NCBI RefSeq assembly: GCF_002218045.2
Contig: NZ_AP018685.1
Coordinates: 2,604,001 to 2,668,000, forward strand
Length of the DNA: 64,000 bases
Origin: Vibrio rumoiensis
Lineage (GTDB): Bacteria; Pseudomonadota; Gammaproteobacteria; Enterobacterales; Vibrionaceae
Direction of reading: 5' to 3'
Part shown: positions 1-8,963 of the stretch, piece after piece
How positions within the stretch are numbered: the stretch's first letter is position 1
How the letters are laid out: every line of letters starts with the position of its first letter
Position numbers and translations under genes: made by a program
The notes under the pieces: model-generated
The model's input: only the letters and a program-made list of their open reading frames with translations
What the model was told of the DNA's origin: nothing
The model's database searches: none

Positions 1-1563
1 GGCGCAACTGACGTTATTCGTAATCCAAGTTATGAACAACTGTTTATCGAAGAAACTCAATCAAACTTAAGTGGCTATGAAAAAGGTATTGTCACCGAAT
101 TAGGCGCGGTCTCAGTTGATACTGGTATTTTTACCGGTCGTTCACCGAAAGATAAGTACATCGTGAAAGATGAGATCACCAAAGATACGTTATGGTGGTC
201 CGATCAAGGTAAGAATGACAACAAACCGATCACACCTGAAGTTTGGGCCGATCTAAAATCATTAGTCACCACACAGCTTTCTGACAAGCGTATTTTTGTG
301 GTCGACTGCTTCTGTGGCGCAAACCCAGAATCGCGCTTAAAAGTTCGGGTGATCACGGAAGTCGCATGGCAAGCACACTTCGTTAAAAACATGTTCATCC
401 GCCCAACCGAACATGAACTACAAGATTTTGAGCCTGATTTCATCGTCATGAATGGCGCTAAAACCACCAATCCAAACTGGCAAGCACAAGGGCTAAACTC
501 GGAAAACTTTGTTGCCTTTAACTTAACCGAACGCATTCAAATTATCGGTGGTACTTGGTATGGCGGCGAAATGAAAAAAGGCATGTTCGCCATGATGAAC
601 TACCTACTCCCACTCAAAGGTATAGCTTCAATGCACTGTTCCGCCAATGTCGGTGAAGCCGGTGATGTGGCGATTTTCTTTGGTTTATCTGGCACCGGTA
701 AAACCACACTTTCCACCGATCCTAAACGCCAATTAATCGGCGACGATGAACATGGTTGGGATGATGACGGGGTGTTTAACTTTGAAGGCGGTTGTTACGC
801 TAAAACTATCAAACTGTCTAAAGAAGCGGAACCGGATATTTATAATGCGATTCGTCGTGATGCATTACTCGAAAACGTCACGGTATCAGAAGATGGCATT
901 ATCGATTTTGATGACAATTCGAAAACCGAAAACACTCGTGTTTCTTACCCGATTTATCACATTGATAATATTGTTAAGCCAGTATCCAAAGCGGGTCATG
1001 CACAAAAAGTGATCTTCTTAACCGCAGATGCGTTTGGGGTTCTGCCTCCTGTTTCGAAGCTGACACCAGAACAAACTAAGTACCACTTCTTATCTGGTTT
1101 TACGGCCAAACTTGCGGGGACTGAGCGCGGGATCACCGAGCCTACACCGACGTTCTCCGCCGCTTTTGGTGCTGCCTTTTTAACGCTGCACCCAACCCAA
1201 TATGCCGAAGTGCTAGTGAAACGTATGGAAGCGGCTGGCGCAGAAGCTTACTTGGTCAATACCGGTTGGAATGGCAGCGGTAAACGTATTTCAATTCAAG
1301 ATACTCGAGGCATTATTGATGCAATTTTAGATGGCTCGATTGATCATGCGCCAACCAAAATCATTCCAACATTTAATCTTGAAGTGCCAACCGAGTTACC
1401 AAACGTTGATAGCCAAATTCTCGATCCTAGAGATACTTATCCAACAGCGGAACAATGGCAGAATAAAGCCAATGAACTGGCGCAACTCTTTATTAAAAAC
1501 TTTGCGCAATATACGGACAACGAAGAAGGTCAGTCGCTAGTCAGCGCAGGCCCTCAACTGTAG
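1..1563 (+). CDS. pckA: Phosphoenolpyruvate carboxykinase (ATP), 5' end cut off
   Basis: Converts oxaloacetate and ATP to phosphoenolpyruvate, CO2 and ADP, the first committed step of gluconeogenesis in the cytosol. The frame is open from base 1, so the start lies outside the window; 520 residues are visible against about 540 in E. coli, so roughly 20 N-terminal residues are missing. The P-loop GLSGTGKT is encoded near 682, followed by the kinase-2 motif LIGDDEHGW. The substrate-binding stretch TGRSPKDK is near 135. The whole protein reads as very close to E. coli PckA. A rho-independent terminator follows the stop codon. Seen: the open frame and motifs. Known: the family reaction. Confidence 0.97.
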   Translation, partial: GATDVIRNPSYEQLFIEETQSNLSGYEKGIVTELGAVSVDTGIFTGRSPKDKYIVKDEITKDTLWWSDQGKNDNKPITPEVWADLKSLVTTQLSDKRIFVVDCFCGANPESRLKVRVITEVAWQAHFVKNMFIRPTEHELQDFEPDFIVMNGAKTTNPNWQAQGLNSENFVAFNLTERIQIIGGTWYGGEMKKGMFAMMNYLLPLKGIASMHCSANVGEAGDVAIFFGLSGTGKTTLSTDPKRQLIGDDEHGWDDDGVFNFEGGCYAKTIKLSKEAEPDIYNAIRRDALLENVTVSEDGIIDFDDNSKTENTRVSYPIYHIDNIVKPVSKAGHAQKVIFLTADAFGVLPPVSKLTPEQTKYHFLSGFTAKLAGTERGITEPTPTFSAAFGAAFLTLHPTQYAEVLVKRMEAAGAEAYLVNTGWNGSGKRISIQDTRGIIDAILDGSIDHAPTKIIPTFNLEVPTELPNVDSQILDPRDTYPTAEQWQNKANELAQLFIKNFAQYTDNEEGQSLVSAGPQL

Positions 1564-1593
1564 TTTCAACTTAAAACGACTTAACCTTTAAAC

Positions 1594-1627
1594 AAAACGA
1601 GAAACTTCACGGTTTCTCGTTTTTTGT
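1594..1627 (+). terminator. pckA intrinsic terminator
   Basis: A hairpin with stem GAGAAAC/GTTTCTC is followed by a run of six T, about 30 bp after the pckA stop. Confidence 0.85.
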
Positions 1628-1705
1628 TATTTTATATATAAGATTGGTTTCAAAGGTGCTTTCCTTCGCCAATCTTCCTTGATTAAAGGTTTGGATGATA
1701 ACGCT

Positions 1706-1740
1706 GAATTCTGCACCTTGCAGTCACTTGGGTATATCCG
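1706..1740 (-). repeat. Dispersed repeat, TATACCCAAGT type (copy 1)
   Basis: Read on the minus strand, this stretch begins GGATATACCCAAGTGACTG and continues to GGTGCAG. The core ATACCCAAGT, followed by a CACC/GACT-type continuation, recurs at 29571 and 38214. It lies between pckA and the AsmA-like gene. No coding potential is seen. Confidence 0.55.
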
Positions 1741-1839
1741 TAATAAAAAGCAGGAATAATTGTACCGGAACTCATATCTGCTTATACTTCACAGCTCTAA
1801 TCTCCCTGCCAATGGGGACATGAATAAACAGGACGTTAC

Positions 1840-3846
1840 ATGAGAAAACTGCTAGCCGTGATTGTTGGCTTGATTTCATTAGTGGTTATCGCGCTTTCCG
1901 CTTCTTATGCGGCCTTACACACCAAATATGCCCCTCTGGTAGTCAACAGCGCTCTGAACTATGCCTACCAAGGTAATATCCAAGTTCGTGATGTCACATA
2001 TTCTTACCAGCAACCTAATCATATACAGCTCGATGGCGTACTGCTTAAACATCAAGACTCTGATCCTATTCTGGTTGAGAAGATGGATATCTGGCTCAGT
2101 GATGACCTATTGCTTAACAACCAATTACAGATTGATAATATCTTAGCAGATGGCGTCACTCTTCAGCATGGCTGGCCACGTCTAGATCTTCCTGGATATG
2201 TACATTTAAATCAATTATCTATCGCCAATATCGACTTTTCGGATAACGGTTTGGTTGGGCGTGATGTGAATATACAAATCAAACACCCAAAAAAACGTGA
2301 TTCACAAAGACTGCCCTTTTATGGTGAGATTCAACTTTCAGCCGGGCAACTTTATTGGCAAGGCGAAGCGCTTGATAACGTCTTCTTAGATGGTGACATC
2401 ACCCCAACTCATTCCACCTTTTATGATATTCGTTTCCGCTGGCGTAAAGGACAATTTTCAGCTCAAGCAATCAAACAGCAGCAACAAAGAATATGGCAGT
2501 TTCCGCGTATTAGCATTACTGGATTACGCCTACAAAAAACCAACTCGGATACCATTAGCCGAGAAAGTATCGAGTGGTTTAATCGCTTACCGATCGCGAT
2601 TGATGAGTTAGAAATCAATAACTCAAGTATCGAAATGCCTAATTTCTCCGCTAACAACATCAAACTGACTGCGGCCAATCTTCATCTGCCTTTTAATTTC
2701 TGGCAACAGCAAGATGCATCGATATTTATCACTGCGGATAATATGAGCGCCTTTGGCCAAGTGATTGATTCACCCGCAGTAGACATTACGCTACAACCTA
2801 ACACTGCCAATATCCAAGATATTTCATTAGAAATGCTGCAAGGCAATCTGCATATCCAAGGTAAAGCAACACCGACCAGCTTAGAGTTAGCTCAGCTTAA
2901 CATTAATAATATGAAGTGGTTTCCAGAACCAGAATCAAAACAGCTTGCTCTCGATTATTTAAAAAGCTTATCTGACATTAAAGCCAAAATGCTCACCATC
3001 AATCATGTTCAATTTATCGATCTCACCACGACGCCCCCTAAGCAAGCGACCGGTTTGAGTATTGAAGGTGATGACATAGAGATTAAAAAAGATAGTCACT
3101 GGGGCCTATGGCAAGGAAAGCTAACCGTCAGTGCGAATAGCGCCAGTTACGATAGCGTGAATAGCAACAATCTATTGGTCAGCATGCAGAGTAAAAAAGG
3201 GCACTTTTGGCTAGATAAGGTATTTATTCCATTAGAAAATGGGCTCATCAAAGGCTCTGGTGATATGGCTTTCACTCAAACGAGCCAACCTTGGAAACTC
3301 GATTTGGATGCCTCAGGAATACCCCTACGATTTTTCTCTCGCTGGTTTAACCTGCCGCTGCATTTAGATGGTATTACCGATTTTACCGTTAAAGGTGAAG
3401 GTCTGTATGGCGATCAATTAATCTTTAATCACAGTGTGACCGGAAAGCTCGATGCGAGCGTGACACGGGCGACTAGCGATGATGATTTCCAAACATTATG
3501 GTTACGTAACCAAAATATTGAATTACCACCACTCGCGCCACCGCAAGATCCACAGAATGCACCTGATACGACAGATAAAACAGCTAAGCCAAAACAGCAA
3601 AAAGAAAAAAAAGTTCAATCAGTCACTATCAGCGATATTCATTTAGTTGCCGACCGTGGCCGATTATCCTTAAAACCTTTTACGATAGAAGGAAAGGATT
3701 TTTCTGCTCACTTAGGCGGTGAATATGACTTTCTTTTTCCAGATAAAGGCAATTTACAATATCGGTTAGAAGGTGAATGCCAAGCGTTAATTTTTGACTT
3801 ATTAGGGGATAAAAATTCTGTCGTGGTCGAAAATAATTGCCACTGA
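1840..3846 (+). CDS. AsmA family protein
   Basis: A 668-residue protein with one N-terminal hydrophobic segment (about residues 4-26), followed by a long beta-rich region expected in the periplasm. This fits an inner-membrane-anchored AsmA-like protein. That family includes bridge-like lipid transfer proteins linked to outer-membrane phospholipid balance; a role for this member is inference. The C-terminal part has the glycine-spaced pattern of AsmA domains (for example LIKGSGDMAF). A Pro/Lys/Gln-rich low-complexity stretch lies near residues 565-605. It is monocistronic and shares a bidirectional terminator with yiiD. The start ATG has GGAC a few bases upstream. The family call rests on overall pattern, not a catalytic motif. 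Confidence 0.65.
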   Translation: MRKLLAVIVGLISLVVIALSASYAALHTKYAPLVVNSALNYAYQGNIQVRDVTYSYQQPNHIQLDGVLLKHQDSDPILVEKMDIWLSDDLLLNNQLQIDNILADGVTLQHGWPRLDLPGYVHLNQLSIANIDFSDNGLVGRDVNIQIKHPKKRDSQRLPFYGEIQLSAGQLYWQGEALDNVFLDGDITPTHSTFYDIRFRWRKGQFSAQAIKQQQQRIWQFPRISITGLRLQKTNSDTISRESIEWFNRLPIAIDELEINNSSIEMPNFSANNIKLTAANLHLPFNFWQQQDASIFITADNMSAFGQVIDSPAVDITLQPNTANIQDISLEMLQGNLHIQGKATPTSLELAQLNINNMKWFPEPESKQLALDYLKSLSDIKAKMLTINHVQFIDLTTTPPKQATGLSIEGDDIEIKKDSHWGLWQGKLTVSANSASYDSVNSNNLLVSMQSKKGHFWLDKVFIPLENGLIKGSGDMAFTQTSQPWKLDLDASGIPLRFFSRWFNLPLHLDGITDFTVKGEGLYGDQLIFNHSVTGKLDASVTRATSDDDFQTLWLRNQNIELPPLAPPQDPQNAPDTTDKTAKPKQQKEKKVQSVTISDIHLVADRGRLSLKPFTIEGKDFSAHLGGEYDFLFPDKGNLQYRLEGECQALIFDLLGDKNSVVVENNCH

Positions 3847-3876
3847 GACCAATCAAGATTGCTAAAATATAAAAGC

Positions 3877-3920
3877 AAAAAAAAGGCGGTGATCGTTCAA
3901 CGATCACCGCCTCTTTGTTT
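3877..3920. terminator. Bidirectional terminator between asmA-like gene and yiiD
   Basis: A perfect 12-bp stem (GGCGGTGATCGT with its complement around a TCA loop) is flanked by an A run on the left and a T-rich run on the right. It can serve both converging genes. Confidence 0.9.
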
Positions 3921-3967
3921 TCTATCCGATCGCTTATTTAACGCCATCCGTGGTTTAACAAACCTTG

Positions 3968-4891
3968 TTATTTTACAACCGGAGCTTCACCTAAAAAGTC
4001 GGTCATCAACATATAGGTGCCGGTAAATTCAACTGCCGCCACATCACCACTGTAAACCGTCACTTTTACGATAATTCGGGCACGACGCCCATTAACCAAA
4101 CGGTCTAAATCGCCACTAATACCATCTAAAGACGTCACCGCAACTGGGCTTTCGGTAACTGGTGCTCGAAAACGGATTTGACTGTCAGCTAAAATAATAT
4201 CGGCTTCCAAGCCTTTCTCACGCATCAACAACCAAGCCATTCCCCACCCGGTTAATGTGGTCAAGGTAAATAGTGAGCCAGCAAACATGGTTTCATGCGG
4301 ATTAATATTCGGATTAAGCGGGGCCGAGCATTCAAATTGATAGCCAGTGTATTGGCTAATGCGGATCCCCATCGCGGCACAAATTGGGATTTCTTGTCGC
4401 CAACGCTTTTGCAGTTCATCGCACCACTCTGGGCGACGTGACACATTGGCGCTTGCTTTCAAACGCTTCAACATTTGTTGATGTCGAATTGGCCCTCTTT
4501 CATCATTTAATTCACCCTGGCTTTCAAAACCATTCTTAGCATAGAAATGAATCGCATCTTCACGAGAGTTACACACTAAGCGCTTAGCGCCTTCTTGCAG
4601 CGCATAGGACTCTAAGGCGACAAGAATTAACGAACCTAAGCCTTTGCCTCGATGTTGAGGATGAACCGCCATATAACGTACTTGACCTTCGTTATTAGGG
4701 GTCAAATACATACGCCCGACGGCCATAATGCGTCCACGCCCATCGACAATCATACGATGAGCACTCATTTCATCATATTCATCACGCTCAGAACCTTGCG
4801 GCTGATGAAATGGCTCACGCAGCATTTGCCAACGGAAATGATAATAATTCTGCAAGTCAGATTCGTTTTTGGGCGTCACTAACTTAAACAT
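3968..4891 (-). CDS. yiiD: Bifunctional GNAT acetyltransferase / hotdog thioesterase-like protein (YiiD)
   Basis: 307 residues with an N-terminal GNAT domain (about 1-145; acetyl-CoA loop RGKGLG at 81-86) fused to a C-terminal YiiD-type hotdog domain (about 150-307). The E. coli homologue yiiD has been renamed fabY/madA and linked to malonyl-ACP decarboxylation, which supports initiation of fatty acid synthesis; that function is recalled from the literature, not visible here. It lies downstream of dtd and yihY in the same order as in E. coli. The start ATG is preceded by AAGGG at a good distance. The substrate of the GNAT domain cannot be told from sequence. Confidence 0.85.
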   Translation of the reverse strand: MFKLVTPKNESDLQNYYHFRWQMLREPFHQPQGSERDEYDEMSAHRMIVDGRGRIMAVGRMYLTPNNEGQVRYMAVHPQHRGKGLGSLILVALESYALQEGAKRLVCNSREDAIHFYAKNGFESQGELNDERGPIRHQQMLKRLKASANVSRRPEWCDELQKRWRQEIPICAAMGIRISQYTGYQFECSAPLNPNINPHETMFAGSLFTLTTLTGWGMAWLLMREKGLEADIILADSQIRFRAPVTESPVAVTSLDGISGDLDRLVNGRRARIIVKVTVYSGDVAAVEFTGTYMLMTDFLGEAPVVK

Positions 4892-4950
4892 GTAAATCCC
4901 TTACTATTTAATATTGGTTTACTAGGGTCTGTTGACCTTTCGTTATAATC

Positions 4951-5388
4951 TTATACTTGTAGCCAGAAGGTCACGGGACCGTCATTGACCAGAGCCACTT
5001 TCATATCAGCGGCAAATTGACCATTTTCAGTGCGAATATCGGCTTGACGGCAACAGCCTGAGAAATAGTGATAGAGCCTCTCCGCTTCCTGTGGATCAGC
5101 ACCTTTAGAAAAACTTGGACGCATACCTTTTTGCGTGTCTGCCGGAAGAGTAAATTGTGATACCACTAAAACCTCGCCTCTTGCCTGCTTCACATTAAGG
5201 TTCATTTTCCCTTGGTCATCTTCAAAAATTCGATAACCTAATACCCGCTCGCTCAGACGCTTCGCCTTTGCTTCATCATCGTCTTTCTCTACCCCTAATA
5301 GCACCAGTAGACCTTGATTGATTTCACCGACAATCTTTCCATCTACTTTGACACTGGCTTCACTGACTCTTTGGATCAACGCAATCAC
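4951..5388 (-). CDS. dtd: D-aminoacyl-tRNA deacylase
   Basis: Hydrolyses D-aminoacyl-tRNAs (and glycine mischarged on tRNA-Ala), a cytosolic chiral proofreading step. The 145-residue length is standard. Both signature motifs are present: SQFTL at 77-81 and the Gly-cisPro-type GPVTF at 137-141. The start codon is GTG, preceded by AAGGA. It overlaps the yihY stop as GTGA, so the two genes are probably translationally coupled. Confidence 0.95.
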   Translation of the reverse strand: MIALIQRVSEASVKVDGKIVGEINQGLLVLLGVEKDDDEAKAKRLSERVLGYRIFEDDQGKMNLNVKQARGEVLVVSQFTLPADTQKGMRPSFSKGADPQEAERLYHYFSGCCRQADIRTENGQFAADMKVALVNDGPVTFWLQV

Positions 5389-6260
5389 GAATCGTTCCTT
5401 TTACGGCTGAACATTTCTTTTATTTTTTGCAATGGATGATAAGTTTCATCATTATACCAATCCTCTCTTTCCCCAAGACTGGCCGTCACTTCAGCCCCAA
5501 CCAATACAATGAACCAGCACAAATACACCCATACAAATAAAATCGGTATTGCTGCCAATGCGCCGTAAATCAACTGATAGGATGGAAATGCGGTGATGTA
5601 CATCGCAAAGCCTTTTTTCGATAATTCAAAGAGTAAGCCGGCAACAAGCGCACCAGTACAAGCATGAAAGAATTTCACTTTAATATTCGGCACAAGCATA
5701 TACAAGCCGACGAAAGTCGACATTGATAAAATAATCGGCAAAATACGATAAATGCCACTGACGACTTCTTGGCTGATGTATTGCTCTGAAGTGATATAAG
5801 AACTGAGCGCTAAACTAGCTCCCATAAATAGAGGTCCTAGAGTTAACACCATCCAATACATGGAAAATGAGTACACCATACGACGCTTGCGTTTTACTCG
5901 CCAAATAAAGTTAAGATTTTTATCAATGGTTGAAATCAGCATCATCGCGGTGATAAATACAAACACCCCACCCACTGCCGTCATACTTGAAGTATTAGAA
6001 ATAAAAGTATTAAGTGCATTCTTTACCGCATCCCCTGCTGCTGGCATAAAGTTTAAGAAAACAAATTCTTGGATTTGCTCGGTAATCCCTTGAAACACCG
6101 GAAACTTAGAGAGAGTCGTCACCAGTACAGTCACCAGTGGCACTAAAGATAATAACGAGATATAAGCCATGTAACCGGCATTCACCGCCAATCGATCATG
6201 TACGATGCGATCTTTTAGGTACACTAAATAATGGATGAATACGCTGATTGTTTTTTCCAT
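5385..6260 (-). CDS. yihY: YihY / BrkB family inner membrane protein
   Basis: A polytopic membrane protein of 291 residues with about six hydrophobic segments, a cationic stretch VKRKRR in the first half and a charged C-terminus. The family was once called RNase BN by mistake; its true function is unknown. Three in-frame starts (GTG, ATG, ATG) occur in a row. The third, at 6260, is chosen because AGGGA lies seven bases before it and gives a length equal to E. coli YihY. It overlaps dtd by four bases, so it heads a small yihY-dtd(-yiiD) unit. Confidence 0.85.
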   Translation of the reverse strand: MEKTISVFIHYLVYLKDRIVHDRLAVNAGYMAYISLLSLVPLVTVLVTTLSKFPVFQGITEQIQEFVFLNFMPAAGDAVKNALNTFISNTSSMTAVGGVFVFITAMMLISTIDKNLNFIWRVKRKRRMVYSFSMYWMVLTLGPLFMGASLALSSYITSEQYISQEVVSGIYRILPIILSMSTFVGLYMLVPNIKVKFFHACTGALVAGLLFELSKKGFAMYITAFPSYQLIYGALAAIPILFVWVYLCWFIVLVGAEVTASLGEREDWYNDETYHPLQKIKEMFSRKRNDS

Positions 6261-6390
6261 CATCACATCCCTAATGATATTAACTAAGATGGTTTCGTTA
6301 AAAAATAAAGTAGTTGAAGGTAAACGCTAAGCTCTAATCTTAAAGTAATTTAAGCACATACCCGACTTTATACGGCGGTCTCTAGAATAA

Positions 6391-6423
6391 TAAAAAAGCC
6401 GATGCATTGATAGCATCGGCTTT
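6391..6423 (-). terminator. typA intrinsic terminator
   Basis: On the minus strand the stem AAGCCGATGC/GCATCGGCTT is followed by a T run. It lies 50 bp past the typA stop. Confidence 0.85.
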
Positions 6424-6475
6424 CATTGTGCATTAACAGCAGAATTTTGCGTTAACGTTTATTGAGTAGTTCGCC

Positions 6476-8305
6476 TTACTTAGGAGCACGACCTGCACGT
6501 TTACGATCGTTTTCCGTTAAGAACTTCTTACGGATACGAATGCTTTCAGGTGTTACTTCTACTAGCTCATCATCATCGATAAACTCAAGCGCTTGCTCTA
6601 GTGTGTATTTGATTGCTGGTGATAGTGTTTGCGCTTCATCAGTACCAGATGCACGAACGTTAGTTAGCTGCTTACCTTTCAAACAGTTAACCGTTAAGTC
6701 ATTTGAACGGTTATGAATACCAATAACTTGGCCTTCATAAACTTCATCAGCGTGCTCAGTAAATAAACGACCACGATCTTGAAGGTTAAATAGTGCGTAA
6801 GTTAACGCTTTACCGGTTGCATTAGAAATCAATACACCATTTTGACGTTGACCGATGGTACCACCTTTGTGGTTATCGTAACGATCGAAAGTATGGTAAA
6901 GAAGACCAGAACCAGAAGTTAGCGTTAGGAATTCCGTTTGGAAACCAATCAAGCCACGAGAAGGCATATCGAAGTCCATACGTACACGGCCTTTACCATC
7001 TGGTGCCATATCGGTTAGCTCACCTTTACGGATACCGATGTTTTCCATGATGCCACCTTGGTGCTCTTCAAGCACGTCGATAGTCACTTTCTCATACGGT
7101 TCCATTAACTGGCCATTTTCTTCTTTAATGATAACTTCAGGACGAGATACCGCTAATTCAAAACCTTCACGACGCATGTTTTCGATTAGGATTGAAAGGT
7201 GAAGTTCACCACGACCTGATACTTTGAATTTATCTGGATCGTCAGTTTGCTCAACGCGTAATGCTACGTTGTGCACTAATTCTTTTTCTAAACGCTCAAG
7301 GATGTTACGTGAAGTCACGAACTTACCTTCTTTACCCGCGAACGGAGAAGTGTTTACTTGGAACGTCATGGTTACTGTTGGCTCATCCACTGAAAGTGGC
7401 TTCATTGGCTCAACATTGTTGACATCACAGATGGTGTCAGAAATTTTAAGCTCACCAAGACCCGTAATCGCAATGATGTCGCCAGCGTTAGCTTGTTCAA
7501 CTTCATGACGCTCAAGACCAAGATAGCCAAGAACCGTACCGACTTTACCGTTACGCTTCTTACCATCGGCACCAACGATAGCAACTTGTTGGTTCGCTTT
7601 AACGCTACCACGAGTAACACGACAAACGCCGATAACACCAACATAAGAGTTGTAATCAAGTTGAGACACTTGCATTTGCAATGCGCCATTAATATCAACA
7701 TTTGGACATTCAACGTTATCAACGATCGCTTGGAATAGGGGTTCCATGTTCTCGCCTGTTTCGCCTTCTTCTAGTGTCGCCCAACCGTTTAGTGCTGATG
7801 CGTAAACCACTTGGAAGTCTAACTGTTCATCCGTTGCACCAAGGTTGTCGAATAGGTCGAATACTTGATCCATAACCCAGTCAGGACGAGCGCCAGGACG
7901 GTCAATTTTATTGATAACAACGATTGGTTTTAAACCATGTGCGAATGCTTTTTGTGTTACGAAACGCGTTTGAGGCATAGGGCCATCAACCGCATCAACG
8001 ATAAGTAATACAGAGTCAACCATTGACATGATACGCTCAACTTCACCACCGAAATCGGCGTGTCCTGGGGTATCTACGATGTTGATGCGGAAATCATTCC
8101 AGTTAATCGCGGTGTTTTTCGCCAAGATGGTGATGCCACGTTCTTTTTCGATGTCGTTTGAATCCATGACGCGCTCTTCAGCTTCACCACGAGATTCAAG
8201 TGTACCCGATTGTTGTAAAAGCTTATCAACCAAGGTTGTTTTACCGTGGTCAACGTGCGCGATAATCGCGATATTTCTTAACTTATCAATCTGTGGAGTA
8301 GTCAT
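6476..8305 (-). CDS. typA: Ribosome-associated GTPase TypA/BipA
   Basis: A translational GTPase of the EF-G/LepA superfamily that acts on the ribosome in 50S assembly, low-temperature growth and stress. With the start at 8305 it is 609 residues and begins MTTPQIDKLRN, the usual N-terminus. G1 AHVDHGKTT is at 16-24, G3 DTPGH at 78-82 and G4 NKID at 132-135. The frame can be extended to a GTG at 8332, but this adds nine residues absent from the family and has no ribosome site, so it is rejected. Transcribed divergently from glnA, as in E. coli. Confidence 0.97.
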   Translation of the reverse strand: MTTPQIDKLRNIAIIAHVDHGKTTLVDKLLQQSGTLESRGEAEERVMDSNDIEKERGITILAKNTAINWNDFRINIVDTPGHADFGGEVERIMSMVDSVLLIVDAVDGPMPQTRFVTQKAFAHGLKPIVVINKIDRPGARPDWVMDQVFDLFDNLGATDEQLDFQVVYASALNGWATLEEGETGENMEPLFQAIVDNVECPNVDINGALQMQVSQLDYNSYVGVIGVCRVTRGSVKANQQVAIVGADGKKRNGKVGTVLGYLGLERHEVEQANAGDIIAITGLGELKISDTICDVNNVEPMKPLSVDEPTVTMTFQVNTSPFAGKEGKFVTSRNILERLEKELVHNVALRVEQTDDPDKFKVSGRGELHLSILIENMRREGFELAVSRPEVIIKEENGQLMEPYEKVTIDVLEEHQGGIMENIGIRKGELTDMAPDGKGRVRMDFDMPSRGLIGFQTEFLTLTSGSGLLYHTFDRYDNHKGGTIGQRQNGVLISNATGKALTYALFNLQDRGRLFTEHADEVYEGQVIGIHNRSNDLTVNCLKGKQLTNVRASGTDEAQTLSPAIKYTLEQALEFIDDDELVEVTPESIRIRKKFLTENDRKRAGRAPK

Positions 8306-8713
8306 GGAATTCGATTCACTTATAAAAGACACCCAAGTATTGGGCGAACTTGATTAAAAAAACGGTCGTAAATGTACCAGATTTTAAGAAAAAACCTAGG
8401 AATATGTCACATTAGTGGATAAATATTACCCGTAAATGACCATTTTAGTGTAAACCACGTCAAGCAATCTCGCCTAACTGAGATTCTAATCTCAACTTTT
8501 CATCGAAAAATAATGAATATAATCAGCTAAATGGCTTAGTTTTTCTCATGTATAAAAGACTTTCCATCCTAGTCGCATCAAGATTCGCTCCCCCCCGCAA
8601 GACCAATAAATAAAAAATAATGTGCTTTACGCACCATGCTGTACCAAACCTCACCCTTTTACATTGACAAATCGATCAATTCTCGGCTGAATAGAGGGAG
8701 TTATTTAACCGTT
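8306..8713. other. Long typA-glnA intergenic region, typA side
   Basis: The 5' leader and promoter of typA must lie here, but no promoter stands out. The stretch is AT-rich. I see no gene, no repeat and no clear RNA structure before the NtrC boxes begin at 8714. Confidence 0.5.
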
Positions 8714-8771
8714 TGCATCACAATGGCGCGCACCGCACCAAAACAATGCAATCGAGCACCATTTAAGTGCA
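8714..8771 (+). promoter_or_regulatory. Three NtrC-binding boxes upstream of glnA
   Basis: Compared with the NtrC consensus TGCACCA-N3-TGGTGCA, three 17-bp boxes fit: 8714-8730 (11 of 14 fixed positions), 8734-8750 (11 of 14) and 8755-8771 (12 of 14). They lie about 65-135 bp before the sigma54 promoter and about 21 bp apart, so they face the same side of the helix. This is the expected enhancer for nitrogen-limited activation of glnA. Confidence 0.8.
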
Positions 8772-8833
8772 CAGTAATGCACTTAATTGGAATGAATAGC
8801 TTTATCTTTTTGTTTTTTAAGGATTTATTTTTT

Positions 8834-8850
8834 TGGCACGATTTTGGCTT
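8834..8850 (+). promoter_or_regulatory. Sigma54 promoter of glnA
   Basis: TGGCACGATTTTGGCTT has the invariant GG-N10-GC spacing and matches the -24/-12 consensus TGGCAC-N5-TTGC at all but one core position. It is the counterpart of E. coli glnAp2, with NtrC boxes upstream. Confidence 0.85.
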
Positions 8851-8963
8851 TATTGAAAGCATCATTGATTATTTTTTAAATCAAGATCGCTGAAAGCTAG
8901 ATTCATTGGGTTGAATCACTTTTATCGTTCAAACAGTATTAATAACACCGGAGGTTATCCAAG

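Noticed and set aside
8636..8893. 85-codon plus-strand frame before glnA
   Set aside because: It covers the NtrC boxes and sigma54 promoter and has no ribosome site or family resemblance.
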